Below, piece after piece: positions 31,395 to 38,878 of a stretch of 38,878 bases of DNA; the first letter of the stretch is position 1, and the number at the start of each line of letters is the position of its first letter. This DNA comes from Martinezella tropici (GTDB lineage Bacteria; Pseudomonadota; Alphaproteobacteria; Rhizobiales; Rhizobiaceae). The DNA is taken from positions 1 through 38,878 of the forward strand of contig JUHI01000033.1 in the NCBI GenBank assembly GCA_000799755.1. The letters run 5' to 3'. Below the pieces are notes generated by a model. It did not search any database and was not told the origin of the DNA. It saw nothing but the letters and a program-made list of their open reading frames with translations. The position numbers and the translations under genes are program-made.

Positions 31395-32084
31395 TCAGTG
31401 TCTCGCGGGCATGTATCTGTTGAGATTTCGCTCCATCGCGACCCAGCATCTGCGGAATATCTCGACGACCAGGACGTAGAGGACGGCTGCGGCGATGTAG
31501 GCTTGGAAGTCGAACGTGCGCTGGAAGGCGAGACGGGCCACGCCCATTAGGTCGAAGACGGTGACGACGCTCGCGATCGCGCTTGCCTTCACCATCATGA
31601 CATATTCATTGCCGAACGGACGAAGGGCCAGCCGAGCGGCTTGGGGGATGGTAATCCGCCGGAAGATTTGAAAGGGTGTCATGCCACCCGCCTTCGCCGC
31701 ATCGATTTGGCCCGCCGGGACTGCCTGGATCGCGCCTCTCAGAATCTCGGCCTGATAAGCGGAGGTGTTCAGGGTGAACGTGGCAAGGACGCACCAGTAG
31801 GGATCACGGAAGAGCCACCAGAGTCCGGCGTTTTCGAACGTCTGCCTGAACTGGCCAGACCCATAGTAGACCAGGAACACCTGTGCGAGCAGTGGGGTGC
31901 CGCGAAACAAGTAGGTGAAGAGAAACGCAGACCACGAGCCCAAAGTCCCGCGTCTCGCCCGAACTACGGCCAGCGGCACCGCCAGGATGAGTCCGAGCAC
32001 GACGGAGATCACACTGAGCTGGATCGTCACGAACAGACCGTCTATCAGTCGCGGTCCGAATCTTTCGAAAAGCTCCCAGTTCAT
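31395..32084 (-). CDS. HisM-type polar amino-acid ABC permease
   Basis: A 229-residue permease of the His/Glu/Gln/Arg class. The ATG at 32084 overlaps the stop of the preceding permease (ATGA). The first helix region reads LIDGLFVTIQLSVISVVLGL; FRGTPLLAQVFLVYYG is the class hallmark; the EAA loop is in AIQAVPAGQIDAAKAGGMTP. About five membrane segments are visible. It forms a heterodimeric channel with the preceding gene product. Confidence 0.94.
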   Translation of the reverse strand: MNWELFERFGPRLIDGLFVTIQLSVISVVLGLILAVPLAVVRARRGTLGSWSAFLFTYLFRGTPLLAQVFLVYYGSGQFRQTFENAGLWWLFRDPYWCVLATFTLNTSAYQAEILRGAIQAVPAGQIDAAKAGGMTPFQIFRRITIPQAARLALRPFGNEYVMMVKASAIASVVTVFDLMGVARLAFQRTFDFQAYIAAAVLYVLVVEIFRRCWVAMERNLNRYMPARH

Positions 32085-32788
32085 GGCGACATCGGCCTCC
32101 AGCCGCGGTTGGCCCTCGCTTCGAGAAGCATCAGGAGCATGTTGGAAACAATCGTCATCAACAGATATCCAAGGCAGGCGACTGCGTAGAACGCGAACGG
32201 CTCCTTGGTGCTCGCGACAGCCAGCGATGTCTGCCTCAGAAGATCGTTGAGCGCGATCACCGATACCAACGATGTGTCCTTCAACAGGACGACCCAATTG
32301 TTCCCTAGTCCCGGCAGTGCAAGGCGGAGCACCTGCGGCCACTTGATCCGGACGAACGCGGTCAATGGGGTCATCCCCACGCTGATTGCGGCTTCGATCT
32401 GGCCTCGCTCGATGCCGCGCAGCCCCCCCAACAGGACTTCACTCGAATAAGCTCCGAAGACAAGGGAGAGCGCGAGGATGCCCGCGACGAATGGGTTGAT
32501 GTTGACGGTCACCGAAAGGCCGAGCCATTCCGCCGTGATCTGGAACGCCATCTGGAGCCCATAGTAGACAAGCAGCAGTGTCAGAAGTTCGGGAAGGCCC
32601 CGAAAAACGGTGGTGTACCCCTCGCCGAAAGCGCTCAGGACTCTATTGCTGGAATCCTTAGCAAGCGCAACCGCTACACCAACGGCCATTCCGAAGGGGA
32701 CGGTGGCGACGGCAAGCGCCACGCTGACCAACGCTCCGGCCAGCAACTGCCCGCTCCAAGCGCCGATGTCGGCACCCAATATGATCAT
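32081..32788 (-). CDS. HisQ-type polar amino-acid ABC permease
   Basis: A 235-residue permease starting at the ATG at 32788, preceded by GGGGGAG. It has FRGLPELLTLLLVYYGLQ, the class hallmark, and an EAA loop in GLRGIERGQIEAAISVGMTP. The longer frame extending to 33010 is antisense-like noise overlapping the ATPase gene and is excluded. It is read after the ATPase gene and before the second permease, with which it overlaps by four bases. Confidence 0.94.
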   Translation of the reverse strand: MIILGADIGAWSGQLLAGALVSVALAVATVPFGMAVGVAVALAKDSSNRVLSAFGEGYTTVFRGLPELLTLLLVYYGLQMAFQITAEWLGLSVTVNINPFVAGILALSLVFGAYSSEVLLGGLRGIERGQIEAAISVGMTPLTAFVRIKWPQVLRLALPGLGNNWVVLLKDTSLVSVIALNDLLRQTSLAVASTKEPFAFYAVACLGYLLMTIVSNMLLMLLEARANRGWRPMSP

Positions 32789-32801
32789 GTCGGGCTCCCC
32801 C

Positions 32802-33662
32802 TCAAGATACGACCGCTCGCGGGGAAATCGGATGTCCTCTCCCGCCACTGGGCTCGCCGAAGCCGCCATTCCGAAAGGGCGACAGAAACTGCTCCAGGCG
32901 CTCGCTCGATGGATTTGAAAACAGGCGGGATGGGTGACCCTCTTCCTCGATCTTGCCTTTGTGGAGGAAGACCGCATGGGAGGCGACATCGCGGGCGAAC
33001 GCCATTTCATGCGTGACGACGATCATCGTTCGCCCCTCGGCGGCGAGCTGAGCCATGACTTTGAGAACCTCCCCGACGAGCTCGGGGTCCAGGGCTGACG
33101 TTGGTTCGTCGCAAAGGATCACGTCCGGGTCCACCGCCAGCGCCCTGGCGATAGCGGCGCGTTGCTGTTGACCGCCCGACAGCTGAGACGGGTAGTAGTC
33201 CTCGCGTTGGGACAACCCAACTTTATCCAGAAGCTCACGGGCCTTTTCGATGGCCTGCCTGCGCGTCTGGCCGTGGACATGGATCGGCGCTTCGATGATG
33301 TTTTCGAGCACGGTCATGTGGTGCCAGAGGTTAAAGCTCTGGAACACCATGGAGGTCCTGCGGCGGAGTGCTTCCGCCTGGCGGCGGTCGGAGACCACAC
33401 GCCTCGCTCGGGGGCCGGACTTAAAGTCTATGCGCACGTCGCCGACCCTGATGTCTCCCTTGTCGGGCACCTCGAGAAGGTTCAGGCAACGAAGGAAGGT
33501 GCTCTTGCCGGACCCGGAGGAACCGATGAGCGCCACAACATCGCCCCGACATGCTTCGAGGGACACGCCCGAGAGCACCTCGAGGTTTCCGAAGGATTTA
33601 TGGATGTCGTGGGCACCGAGCGCCACAGGCGACTTGGTTGATGCAGGTGTCGGATTTTCCAT
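32802..33662 (-). CDS. HisP-type polar amino-acid ABC ATPase
   Basis: A 286-residue ATP-binding protein. Walker A GSSGSGKST is at 47-55, the signature LSGGQ at 161-165, Walker B VILCDEP ends at D185-E186 and the switch histidine is in VVTHEM. The N-terminal GSSGSGKSTFLRCLNLLE is characteristic of the polar amino-acid class. The C-terminal 25 residues (GGFGEPSGGRGHPISPRA) extend beyond the usual end and may reflect drift. It sits 155 bp after the binding-protein gene and 13 bases before the first permease gene. Confidence 0.93.
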   Translation of the reverse strand: MENPTPASTKSPVALGAHDIHKSFGNLEVLSGVSLEACRGDVVALIGSSGSGKSTFLRCLNLLEVPDKGDIRVGDVRIDFKSGPRARRVVSDRRQAEALRRRTSMVFQSFNLWHHMTVLENIIEAPIHVHGQTRRQAIEKARELLDKVGLSQREDYYPSQLSGGQQQRAAIARALAVDPDVILCDEPTSALDPELVGEVLKVMAQLAAEGRTMIVVTHEMAFARDVASHAVFLHKGKIEEEGHPSRLFSNPSSERLEQFLSPFRNGGFGEPSGGRGHPISPRAVVS

Positions 33663-33712
33663 CGCACGCGTTCCGTTCGTCTTGGATTTGTCGATATGGT
33701 CCGTGACCCACC

Positions 33713-33736
33713 CGCGGGATCTGTTTCAATCCCGCG
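33713..33736 (-). repeat. Intercistronic hairpin after the amino-acid-binding-protein gene
   Basis: CGCGGGAT at 33713-33720 pairs with ATCCCGCG at 33729-33736 across an 8-base loop. It lies in the spacer between the solute-binding-protein gene and the ATPase gene, with no T run. Like the stems at 4314-4352 and 20096-20138, it probably shields the upstream message and lowers downstream expression. Confidence 0.6.
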
Positions 33737-33817
33737 CCGTCGGGAGAGACGCTATGCGGCATCATCTCTGAACCAATCGGTCTGCGGCTTGGGAGGACGC
33801 CGCCGAGGCTTTTCCGA

Positions 33818-34582
33818 TCAATAGATGCTGAACGGGAAATACTTGTCGTTGATGGACTTGTAGGTGCCATCGTCGACGACGTCCTTGATGGCCTTGTTGA
33901 GCCTGGCTTTCAGCTCGTCATTGCCCTGCTTCAAGGCCACGCCCACGCCGGGGCCGAAAGACGGGTCGGTGATGTCGCCGCCGACGGTGTGACAGCAGTC
34001 GCCCGCCTCGGACTTCAGCCAGGGAGCAGTGGCGAGCTTGTCGCCGAAGACGGCATCGACACGTCCGGACTTCAGGTCCATGAACGCTTCGTCCAGTGTG
34101 GGGTACAGCCGCGTGGTCACACTGGCGTACTTATCCTCGAGCATTGCCGCATGGATTGTCGACGACTGCGCGGCGATGGTCTTGCCCTGGAGGGCCTGCG
34201 GCGAGACGTCGGTAATCGTCGAGTTTTTTGGCACCGTGAACACGGCCGCGGTCGAATAGTATTTGTCGGAGAAATCGATCGTCTTCTTTCTCTCCGGGGT
34301 TATCGACATCGACGTCATCGCGAAGTCGAACTTTCCCGCCAGTAGACCGGGTATCGTTCCGTCGAAGTCCTGGATGACCCACTCGCATTTCGCCTCCATC
34401 TTTGCGCAGATCGCGTTCCCGAGTTCGATTTCGAAGCCCTGGAGCTTGCCGGAGGGATCCACGAAATTGAATGGCGGATAGGCACCCTCGGTTGCGATCT
34501 TGTATGCGTCCTTGGCGAACGCCCCAACGGCCGTCGAAGCCAGCAGCGCCGTGGCCGCGACCAATGTTCTCGTCGATTTCAT
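33818..34582 (-). CDS. Family 3 amino-acid-binding protein (Lys/Arg/ornithine type)
   Basis: A 254-residue periplasmic protein with a Sec signal (TLVAATALLASTAVGAFA, cleavage after residue 23). The mature start YKIATEGAYPPFNFVDPSG and GFEIELGNAICAKM are typical of the LAO/HisJ/ArgT class; DFAMTSMSITPERKKTIDFS is the SBP family 3 signature. Two adjacent cysteines in AGDCCHTVGG correspond to a loop disulfide often seen in this class. It heads the operon with ATPase and permeases downstream. Cationic amino acids or guanidino compounds are the likely ligands, which agrees with the ureohydrolase. Confidence 0.93.
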   Translation of the reverse strand: MKSTRTLVAATALLASTAVGAFAKDAYKIATEGAYPPFNFVDPSGKLQGFEIELGNAICAKMEAKCEWVIQDFDGTIPGLLAGKFDFAMTSMSITPERKKTIDFSDKYYSTAAVFTVPKNSTITDVSPQALQGKTIAAQSSTIHAAMLEDKYASVTTRLYPTLDEAFMDLKSGRVDAVFGDKLATAPWLKSEAGDCCHTVGGDITDPSFGPGVGVALKQGNDELKARLNKAIKDVVDDGTYKSINDKYFPFSIY

Positions 34583-34692
34583 CTAATTCCCCTTGATGTT
34601 TCTTGTTGCCAGGTCGGGAGACCAGCGAGCGAAAACTATCGGGAGGCTGTGGCTTCAGAAATCGAACTGAAGGATCATTTATCGGTACGAGG

Positions 34693-34721
34693 GGTGTAGA
34701 GTGCTACACCTTTCCTACACC
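34693..34721. promoter_or_regulatory. Candidate LuxR-type operator upstream of the amino-acid operon
   Basis: GGTGTAG at 34693-34699 and CTACACC at 34704-34710 form a perfect 7-bp inverted repeat with a 4-base spacer, and a further CTACACC follows at 34715-34721, eleven bases (one helical turn) on. It lies about 110 bp before the binding-protein start and about 55 bp after the stop of the LuxR-type gene. The clustering of three identical half sites is hard to explain by chance. Confidence 0.6.
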
Positions 34722-34775
34722 TGCTGGACTAGGAACACGTGAATCGAGGCACGGAAAATATCGCGAGCCGTCTCG

Positions 34776-35537
34776 TCAAAGCTCCGCCAACAGGCTCACG
34801 AGATGCGTGCGCTTCTTCACCTTGAGCTTCGCAAAAACATTGTGGATGTGTCTCTTCACCGTGAACACGCTGATGCTGAGCTTGTCGGCGATGTCGGCAC
34901 TGTCCGTGCCGCGCGCGATCAATTCGACGATCTCGACCTCTCGCCCGGTCAGCCCCTTGGCCACAAGCTTCGCCGTGACGTCGCGCGTCGCCGCTGGTCC
35001 CGTTGCCGGGACGGCGTGCTGGGCGAACCGTATTTCGAGATGGTTCTTCAGTACGTCGAATATAAACAGGTCCTTTGCGGTGAAGTCACCCTGTCGCTTC
35101 GTGCGCAAAAGGGTCAGCTCGGCGGTGGGATGTCCATCATTCGTCACGATAACGCCGCCGCCGAAGGGCACGTCGTTCGGAGATAGCAGCGAGTTGTAAA
35201 CGTCGCTATTGATCCGGACGGCCTCGGACATGATGTCGGTGTCGCGATAAGCGATCGACCGATGCGTGTTGATCGCGACCCTACCGAAAACGGCGCTCTG
35301 GACCGATTCCTCATAGGCCTTCGCGAACTTAGCATCGACGTTTACGAAAACCGGGCTGTGCAAAGTGACGTCGCCGCTGCTCGTGTCCGCAAGATAAAAC
35401 ATCGCCTTTTCGTATGGAACGAGAAGCCGGATCGCCTCAAGAAAGAACTTCCGCATCTCTGCGAGGCTCTTGGTGCCATGGATTATCAAGGTGATATCGT
35501 TGATCCTGGCCCATTCCTTATGATCAAGGTTCGACAT
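34776..35537 (-). CDS. LuxR-family transcriptional regulator
   Basis: A 253-residue protein. Residues 185-250 are the GerE/LuxR helix-turn-helix (GLTGREVEIVELIARGTDSA and SVFTVKRHIHNVFAKLKVKK). The N-terminal 170 residues form an unclassified sensory domain with GAF-like features (MFYLADTSSGDVTLHSPVFV) and lack the residues of acyl-homoserine-lactone binding and of phosphoacceptor receivers. It lies directly upstream of the amino-acid operon on the same strand, so I infer that it activates it, perhaps in response to an amino-acid-derived ligand. Confidence 0.9.
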   Translation of the reverse strand: MSNLDHKEWARINDITLIIHGTKSLAEMRKFFLEAIRLLVPYEKAMFYLADTSSGDVTLHSPVFVNVDAKFAKAYEESVQSAVFGRVAINTHRSIAYRDTDIMSEAVRINSDVYNSLLSPNDVPFGGGVIVTNDGHPTAELTLLRTKRQGDFTAKDLFIFDVLKNHLEIRFAQHAVPATGPAATRDVTAKLVAKGLTGREVEIVELIARGTDSADIADKLSISVFTVKRHIHNVFAKLKVKKRTHLVSLLAEL

Positions 35538-35567
35538 ATAAAACTAACCCGCTCAACTCTGACGATG

Positions 35568-35615
35568 GCAACTCCAGTTCGATCCCATCCATCGCGACTT
35601 ATTGACTGGAGTTGC
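35568..35615. repeat. 11-bp inverted repeat in the LuxR-TetR divergent region
   Basis: GCAACTCCAGT at 35568-35578 is perfectly complementary to 35605-35615, with a 26-base loop. It begins 31 bases upstream of the LuxR-type start. On the plus strand it is followed by TTTCT. It could be an operator for either regulator or an attenuator-like stem. Confidence 0.55.
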
Positions 35616-35755
35616 TTTCTGATCAAGCCGTTTGGTGAACGGTTGTCACCATCGGCGCCACAGCACTCCGCCGCATCGGCCCGTTGTTCGGGGATTTTGA
35701 AACTGTTATGCTCGACTCCGATATTTGGCCCAGCGACGATGCACGGCAAGGCAGC

Positions 35756-36382
35756 ATGCAGACCGACGGAAGAACCCTTACGCGGCGCGAGCCGAGGCAG
35801 CAACGCTCGCGCCAGACTGTCGACTTCGTGCTCAGCGCGGTCCAGCTCGTGGCCAAGCGCCATGGGATCCAGGCTATTACCACCAATCGCATTGCCGAGG
35901 TCGCCGGCGTCAGCGTCGGATCGTTGTATCAATATTTCCCCGACAAGCGCGCGATCTTCGAAGCTCTTCACGACCGACACGTCGACGACGTGCGCCGGGT
36001 CATCACGCAAGCGACATCTGACTGCGCTTCGACTTCGCTGGAGGAATTCGCACGCGAACTCGTCTTGGGCCTGGTGGATGCGCATGCTGAGGTTGCCGAA
36101 CTGCACGATGTTGTCGCGGCCGTTGTTCCGCAGAGTGCTCGCGGCTTCAGACACGCGCTGCATCATACCTTCACACAGGCCTTGTCAAGCGTTGTCGACC
36201 CGGCGCGCTATAGCAATGACGAGGCGGAGCGGATGCTCTTTGTGCTGCCTCGCCTGGTGGAATCGCTCGTGCACGGGGGAGCGCACGCCCCCCTCTCGCG
36301 GGCCGGCGCAAAGAGCGAGGCAATCCGCACCGTGCTGGTCTACGTGAATTCGTTTAAGGGCGGCTCACCGCAAAATTACTGA
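35756..36382 (+). CDS. TetR-family transcriptional regulator
   Basis: A 208-residue protein if started at the ATG at 35756, preceded by AAGG; an ATG at 35708 would add 16 residues. The N-terminal HTH is clear: RQQRSRQTVDFVLSAVQLVA, then TTNRIAEVAGVSVGSLYQYF and PDKRAIFEAL. The C-terminal domain is a typical helical ligand-binding part. Its last bases overlap the end of the convergent NmrA-like gene by seven bases. It is transcribed outward from the LuxR-type gene and toward the reductase/hydrolase pair, which it may control. Confidence 0.9.
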   Translation: MQTDGRTLTRREPRQQRSRQTVDFVLSAVQLVAKRHGIQAITTNRIAEVAGVSVGSLYQYFPDKRAIFEALHDRHVDDVRRVITQATSDCASTSLEEFARELVLGLVDAHAEVAELHDVVAAVVPQSARGFRHALHHTFTQALSSVVDPARYSNDEAERMLFVLPRLVESLVHGGAHAPLSRAGAKSEAIRTVLVYVNSFKGGSPQNY

Positions 36383-37242
36383 AACGACGACGCATTCTCC
36401 GCGGCCCACTGATTGAACGAGATTGGCTCCCGTCCGGTTATCTGCTTGACGTCATCCGTCACCGTATCAAGCCGGCTCTCGCGCACGGCGCGCCAGATGT
36501 CCACTAGGGCATCTGCATAGGCGCCCTCCCCGGCCCATTCGGCCGTCCGAGCATATGCCTGTGCGTCCGTTACTTCCTCAAAGCGAACGGGGTTGCCGAT
36601 GGCCCTACCTATCGCCGCCGCCATCTCCCCATAGGACAGCGCCTCAGGGCCGGTTATTACAGGTGCCTGACCATCATAGTCGCGCGTCATCAGCGAGACC
36701 GTAGCAACGGCGGCGATATCGTCTGGATGGATGAAGGCGATCTTGCCCACACCCGTCGATGAGCGCACCATACCCTCCCCGCGGATGGACTGCGTCCAAC
36801 TGAGGGCATTGGACATGAAACCGGCTGACCGAATGAACGTGAACGCCACCCCGCTCTCCCGAATGGCATCCTCGCCCCGTGCGTGCCAAGGACCGGTCCC
36901 AATCCCGGTTCGCACGTCGAGCGTCGAGAGCTTGACCACATGGCTGACGCCTGCCCGGCGGGCCGCAAAGGAGACCACTCGATCGTGCTCTTCAAGATCC
37001 GGTCCATCGGTGACCAAAAAAATCCCGTCGACATCGGCCAACGCCTTGGCCAACGAACTGCCAGGATTGTCGAGGTCCCCAACATGGATGTCAACCTGAT
37101 CGTCAAACAGAGCTTTGGCTCTCTTCGCGCTGCGAACGAAAACGGACGGGCGCGCCCCGGAGTTAATGAGCCGTTGTGCTACCCTTGAGCCGACGTTGCC
37201 GGTGGCTCCGAAGACGAGGTATCTCACCTGAGTGCGCTCCAA
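36376..37242 (-). CDS. NmrA-like NAD(P)H-binding oxidoreductase
   Basis: A 288-residue atypical short-chain dehydrogenase with an N-terminal Rossmann motif (VFGATGNVGSRVAQRL) and VFVRSAKRA as the phosphate-binding follow-up. The segment SAGFMSNALSW and PDDIAAVATVSLM are shared with QOR2-like quinone reductases and NmrA redox sensors. The stop of the SGNH hydrolase gene overlaps its start by 19 bases, so the two are co-translated. A GTG at codon 7 is an alternative start. Substrate unknown; a quinone or redox-sensing role is inferred from the family. Confidence 0.88.
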   Translation of the reverse strand: MERTQVRYLVFGATGNVGSRVAQRLINSGARPSVFVRSAKRAKALFDDQVDIHVGDLDNPGSSLAKALADVDGIFLVTDGPDLEEHDRVVSFAARRAGVSHVVKLSTLDVRTGIGTGPWHARGEDAIRESGVAFTFIRSAGFMSNALSWTQSIRGEGMVRSSTGVGKIAFIHPDDIAAVATVSLMTRDYDGQAPVITGPEALSYGEMAAAIGRAIGNPVRFEEVTDAQAYARTAEWAGEGAYADALVDIWRAVRESRLDTVTDDVKQITGREPISFNQWAAENASSFQ

Positions 37243-38057
37243 CCACGGATCACCTCGAACGCCATTCGCTTCTGGCCTGCCAAAGTGAGATGCAATCCGT
37301 CGTCCATGAGGAGATCGGAAGGAGGCGGGCTGCCCAGTGAAGCAAAGGCGTCTATGACCGGCACATCGCCATTGCGGACGATCTCGGCTATTCGTCCCAA
37401 GTCCTCGTTGCGGAACCGAACGCTGAACCGGGCAAGACCCCAGTGCGCGGCAACCTGCGCCTCATTGACCGCCGGCGGAGTGATCCAGATGGTGCGGGCC
37501 TTGGTTTCCGCGGCAACGCGTTGACGCAGTTCCGCAATGTTGCGCGCGGTCTCCTCATGATGGACAAGCGTTTTTGAGGGGTGCGGGCCTTGCGTGCGCG
37601 CGTCGTTGGTGCCGATCAGGAAGAAGACCCAGTCCGGCTGTGAGTTTGCAATCTCTCCGAAGCGAACGAGACCATGGGTGGTCGTTTCGCCCGCCACAGC
37701 GCTGATCGTCATCGAAATCTCATCGGCGGCCCGGCGCGTCGTCAGCATCTCTCGCAGAATGACCGCCCAGGACTGCTGGTCAGACGTCAGGCTATCGCCG
37801 AACGCCACGATGTTGTCCCCCTTTCGAAGCGGCAGGCGATCGATCATCGATCCAACGTCCTGATCCGCAAGCAGCGCGCTGGCCGCTTCCGATGCCTCCC
37901 TTTGCAAGCAGCCAAGTTCAGTTACGTAGACCTCCGCTGGGAGGCCGAGCAGCGCGGCATGAGCGTCCTGGTCGAAACTGGCACCTCCAGGGAGGGATGC
38001 CAGGCTCCGCTCGGGTTGGATAACTTTCAGGAGCCAATTCACCTGTTCGTTCGACAT
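37224..38057 (-). CDS. SGNH/GDSL-family hydrolase
   Basis: A 277-residue esterase-type protein, started at the ATG at 38057 because GAGGTGAAA lies just upstream. The catalytic blocks are in order: nucleophile S89 in FGDSLTSDQQSW, oxyanion residues in GTNDARTQG (149-157) and the terminal D253-x-x-H256 of DDGLHLTLAGQ. No signal peptide is visible, so it is cytoplasmic. About 75 N-terminal residues before the first block form an extra helical region. GDSL enzymes deacylate sugars, lipids or thioesters. It precedes and overlaps the NmrA-like reductase gene. The substrate cannot be read from sequence. Confidence 0.9.
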   Translation of the reverse strand: MSNEQVNWLLKVIQPERSLASLPGGASFDQDAHAALLGLPAEVYVTELGCLQREASEAASALLADQDVGSMIDRLPLRKGDNIVAFGDSLTSDQQSWAVILREMLTTRRAADEISMTISAVAGETTTHGLVRFGEIANSQPDWVFFLIGTNDARTQGPHPSKTLVHHEETARNIAELRQRVAAETKARTIWITPPAVNEAQVAAHWGLARFSVRFRNEDLGRIAEIVRNGDVPVIDAFASLGSPPPSDLLMDDGLHLTLAGQKRMAFEVIRGWSALR

Positions 38058-38647
38058 TGTTTCACCTCGCATCTGTTGATCTTGCATAGGGTGATTCAAT
38101 AGCCGTGCCTCAGCTACGTCGCTACTCGCGTTTCAGTTCATCTAAGCTCATGGAAATGCTAAGTAAATTTTCGACCACAGGTGTCTTCATCAGGTTTTGA
38201 CCCACGCAGACGCCGCCGCCCCTCTCCCAGTTAATCGAGAACACGCCACCGGTAGCCCCGATGTCGCCGTTCGGACTAAATCCTCGTCGGCTTGCTGATG
38301 AACGAGGCCGGGTGACATAGCTGTTGCACTCAAGCCATAACCGCAGTCATTCATGATTAAGAGCGGAGCCTACGCTTCCTCACTATCTATGCTCGACACA
38401 TCATTAGGTTATTCTTTCCTGCCGCAATCAAGAAATTCAGGATATCCATTGTGCGGTTCTTGTAAGCTATGGTCGCAGGCGATCTGACCTCCCGCGGCGA
38501 CCACGACACGATCCTCATACTCCCAAAGACGCGGAGCGCATGATTATGGGCATCAAACTGTCCGACATCAGCGCCCTTGAGACAGAATTGGTTTAATTGA
38601 GAAGAGAGGATTTTCGGCTCATCGTAGCTCTATCAAAGGAAGCGAAG
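38058..38647. other. Right-hand spacer containing a possible gene remnant
   Basis: Apart from a short protein-like open frame on the minus strand (described separately), I see no gene, terminator or repeat. The last 60-80 bases before the transposase start presumably contain the left end of the IS3-type element, but I cannot place its inverted repeat without the other end. Confidence 0.4.
38122..38346 (-). pseudogene. Possible gene remnant of unknown family
   Basis: A 75-codon open frame without an obvious start reads, in part, RRGFSPNGDIGATGGVFSIN and GGGVCVGQNLMKTPVVEN, then ends LDELKRE at a stop at 38122. The regular mix of residues looks like the C-terminus of a real protein, but there is no start codon or ribosome-binding site. 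I do not recognise the family. It may be a truncated gene next to the insertion element. Confidence 0.3.
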
Positions 38648-38878
38648 ATGAGACAGAAAACCGGGCCGCAGACATCGGCGGCCGAAAAGACGATCAAGGA
38701 TATCCGCCGGGCGACGCGCAAGCACCATTCAGCCGAGGATAAAATCCGCATCGTGCTGGAAGGCCTGCGTGGCGAAGACAGCATCGCTGCGATCTGCCGC
38801 CGCGAAGGGATCGCCGAGAGCCTGTATTATAGCTGGTCGAAGGAATTCCTCGAAGCGGGCAAGAAGCGGCTCGCGGGT
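38648..38878 (+). CDS. IS3-type transposase OrfA, N-terminal part (partial at right edge)
   Basis: The ATG at 38648 is preceded by AAGGAAG and the frame is open to the window edge (77 codons). HSAEDKIRIVLEGLRGEDSI and AAICRREGIAESLYYSWSKE form the helix-turn-helix of IS3/IS911-type OrfA proteins that recognises the element ends; YYSWSKEFLEAGKKRLAG is the usual follow-up before the leucine zipper. The catalytic OrfB lies outside. The element is likely inserted near 38580-38648 on its left side. Confidence 0.85.
   Translation, partial: MRQKTGPQTSAAEKTIKDIRRATRKHHSAEDKIRIVLEGLRGEDSIAAICRREGIAESLYYSWSKEFLEAGKKRLAG

Noticed and set aside
30439..31479. Plus-strand open frame of 346 codons
   Set aside because: Antisense shadow of the ureohydrolase gene, whose metal-binding motifs are complete.

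Overview
The window looks like an accessory (probably plasmid-borne) stretch of a Rhizobiaceae genome (Rhizobium, Agrobacterium or Ensifer type). This is an inference from the protein families: IS66 and IS3 fragments at the two edges, Tat-exported solute-binding proteins, three complete ABC uptake operons, a ROK-controlled sugar operon and a DUF24-type electrophile-response cluster. I see no replication, rRNA, tRNA or CRISPR genes.

Layout. 1-329: right end of an IS66-family element. 745-7826: an Lrp-type regulator divergent from a PLP-dependent Cys/Met-metabolism enzyme, followed by a complete peptide-type ABC importer with the two ATPases fused. 8268-11558: a scrambled zone with an LprI-like periplasmic protein, remnants of a resolvase, a 3'-5' exonuclease and an apparent autotransporter barrel, an orphan membrane protein, and a small ORF split by a 92-bp repeat. 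11652-13694: a Lon-substrate-binding-domain protein and a VapBC toxin-antitoxin pair. 14146-17110: a redox/electrophile cluster (DsbA-like, DoxX, NmrA-like, AzoR) with a divergent HxlR regulator. 17458-25276: ROK repressor, sugar ABC importer and GH42 beta-galactosidase. 25896-27156: two Ser/Thr-rich proteins that resemble exported symbiosis or virulence proteins. 27476-35537: an amino-acid/guanidino-compound operon on the minus strand (LuxR-type regulator, polar-amino-acid ABC importer, ureohydrolase, M20 amidohydrolase, aspartase) carrying a scar where a semialdehyde dehydrogenase and an aminotransferase were deleted. 35756-38057: TetR regulator, NmrA-like reductase and SGNH hydrolase. 38648-38878: start of an IS3-type transposase running off the edge.

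How the genes work together. Each of the three ABC systems sits beside its own regulator and its own catabolic enzyme: Lrp and the PLP lyase, ROK and the galactosidase, LuxR and the ureohydrolase/amidohydrolase/aspartase. The window therefore reads as scavenging modules for plant or soil compounds. In all three, a GC-rich hairpin separates the solute-binding-protein gene from the next gene, as expected for differential expression of the binding protein.

Less ordinary signals. A 92-bp repeat with 12-bp inverted ends occurs three times in the same orientation, and removing one copy rejoins a split reading frame exactly. The guanidino operon has a deletion scar that fuses the start of a gabD-like gene to the end of an aminotransferase gene. 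The region 8.7-9.7 kb is a mosaic of gene pieces. The two Ser/Thr-rich proteins carry one weak upstream motif resembling a type III secretion regulator site. Everything here was read by eye; no database search was possible.
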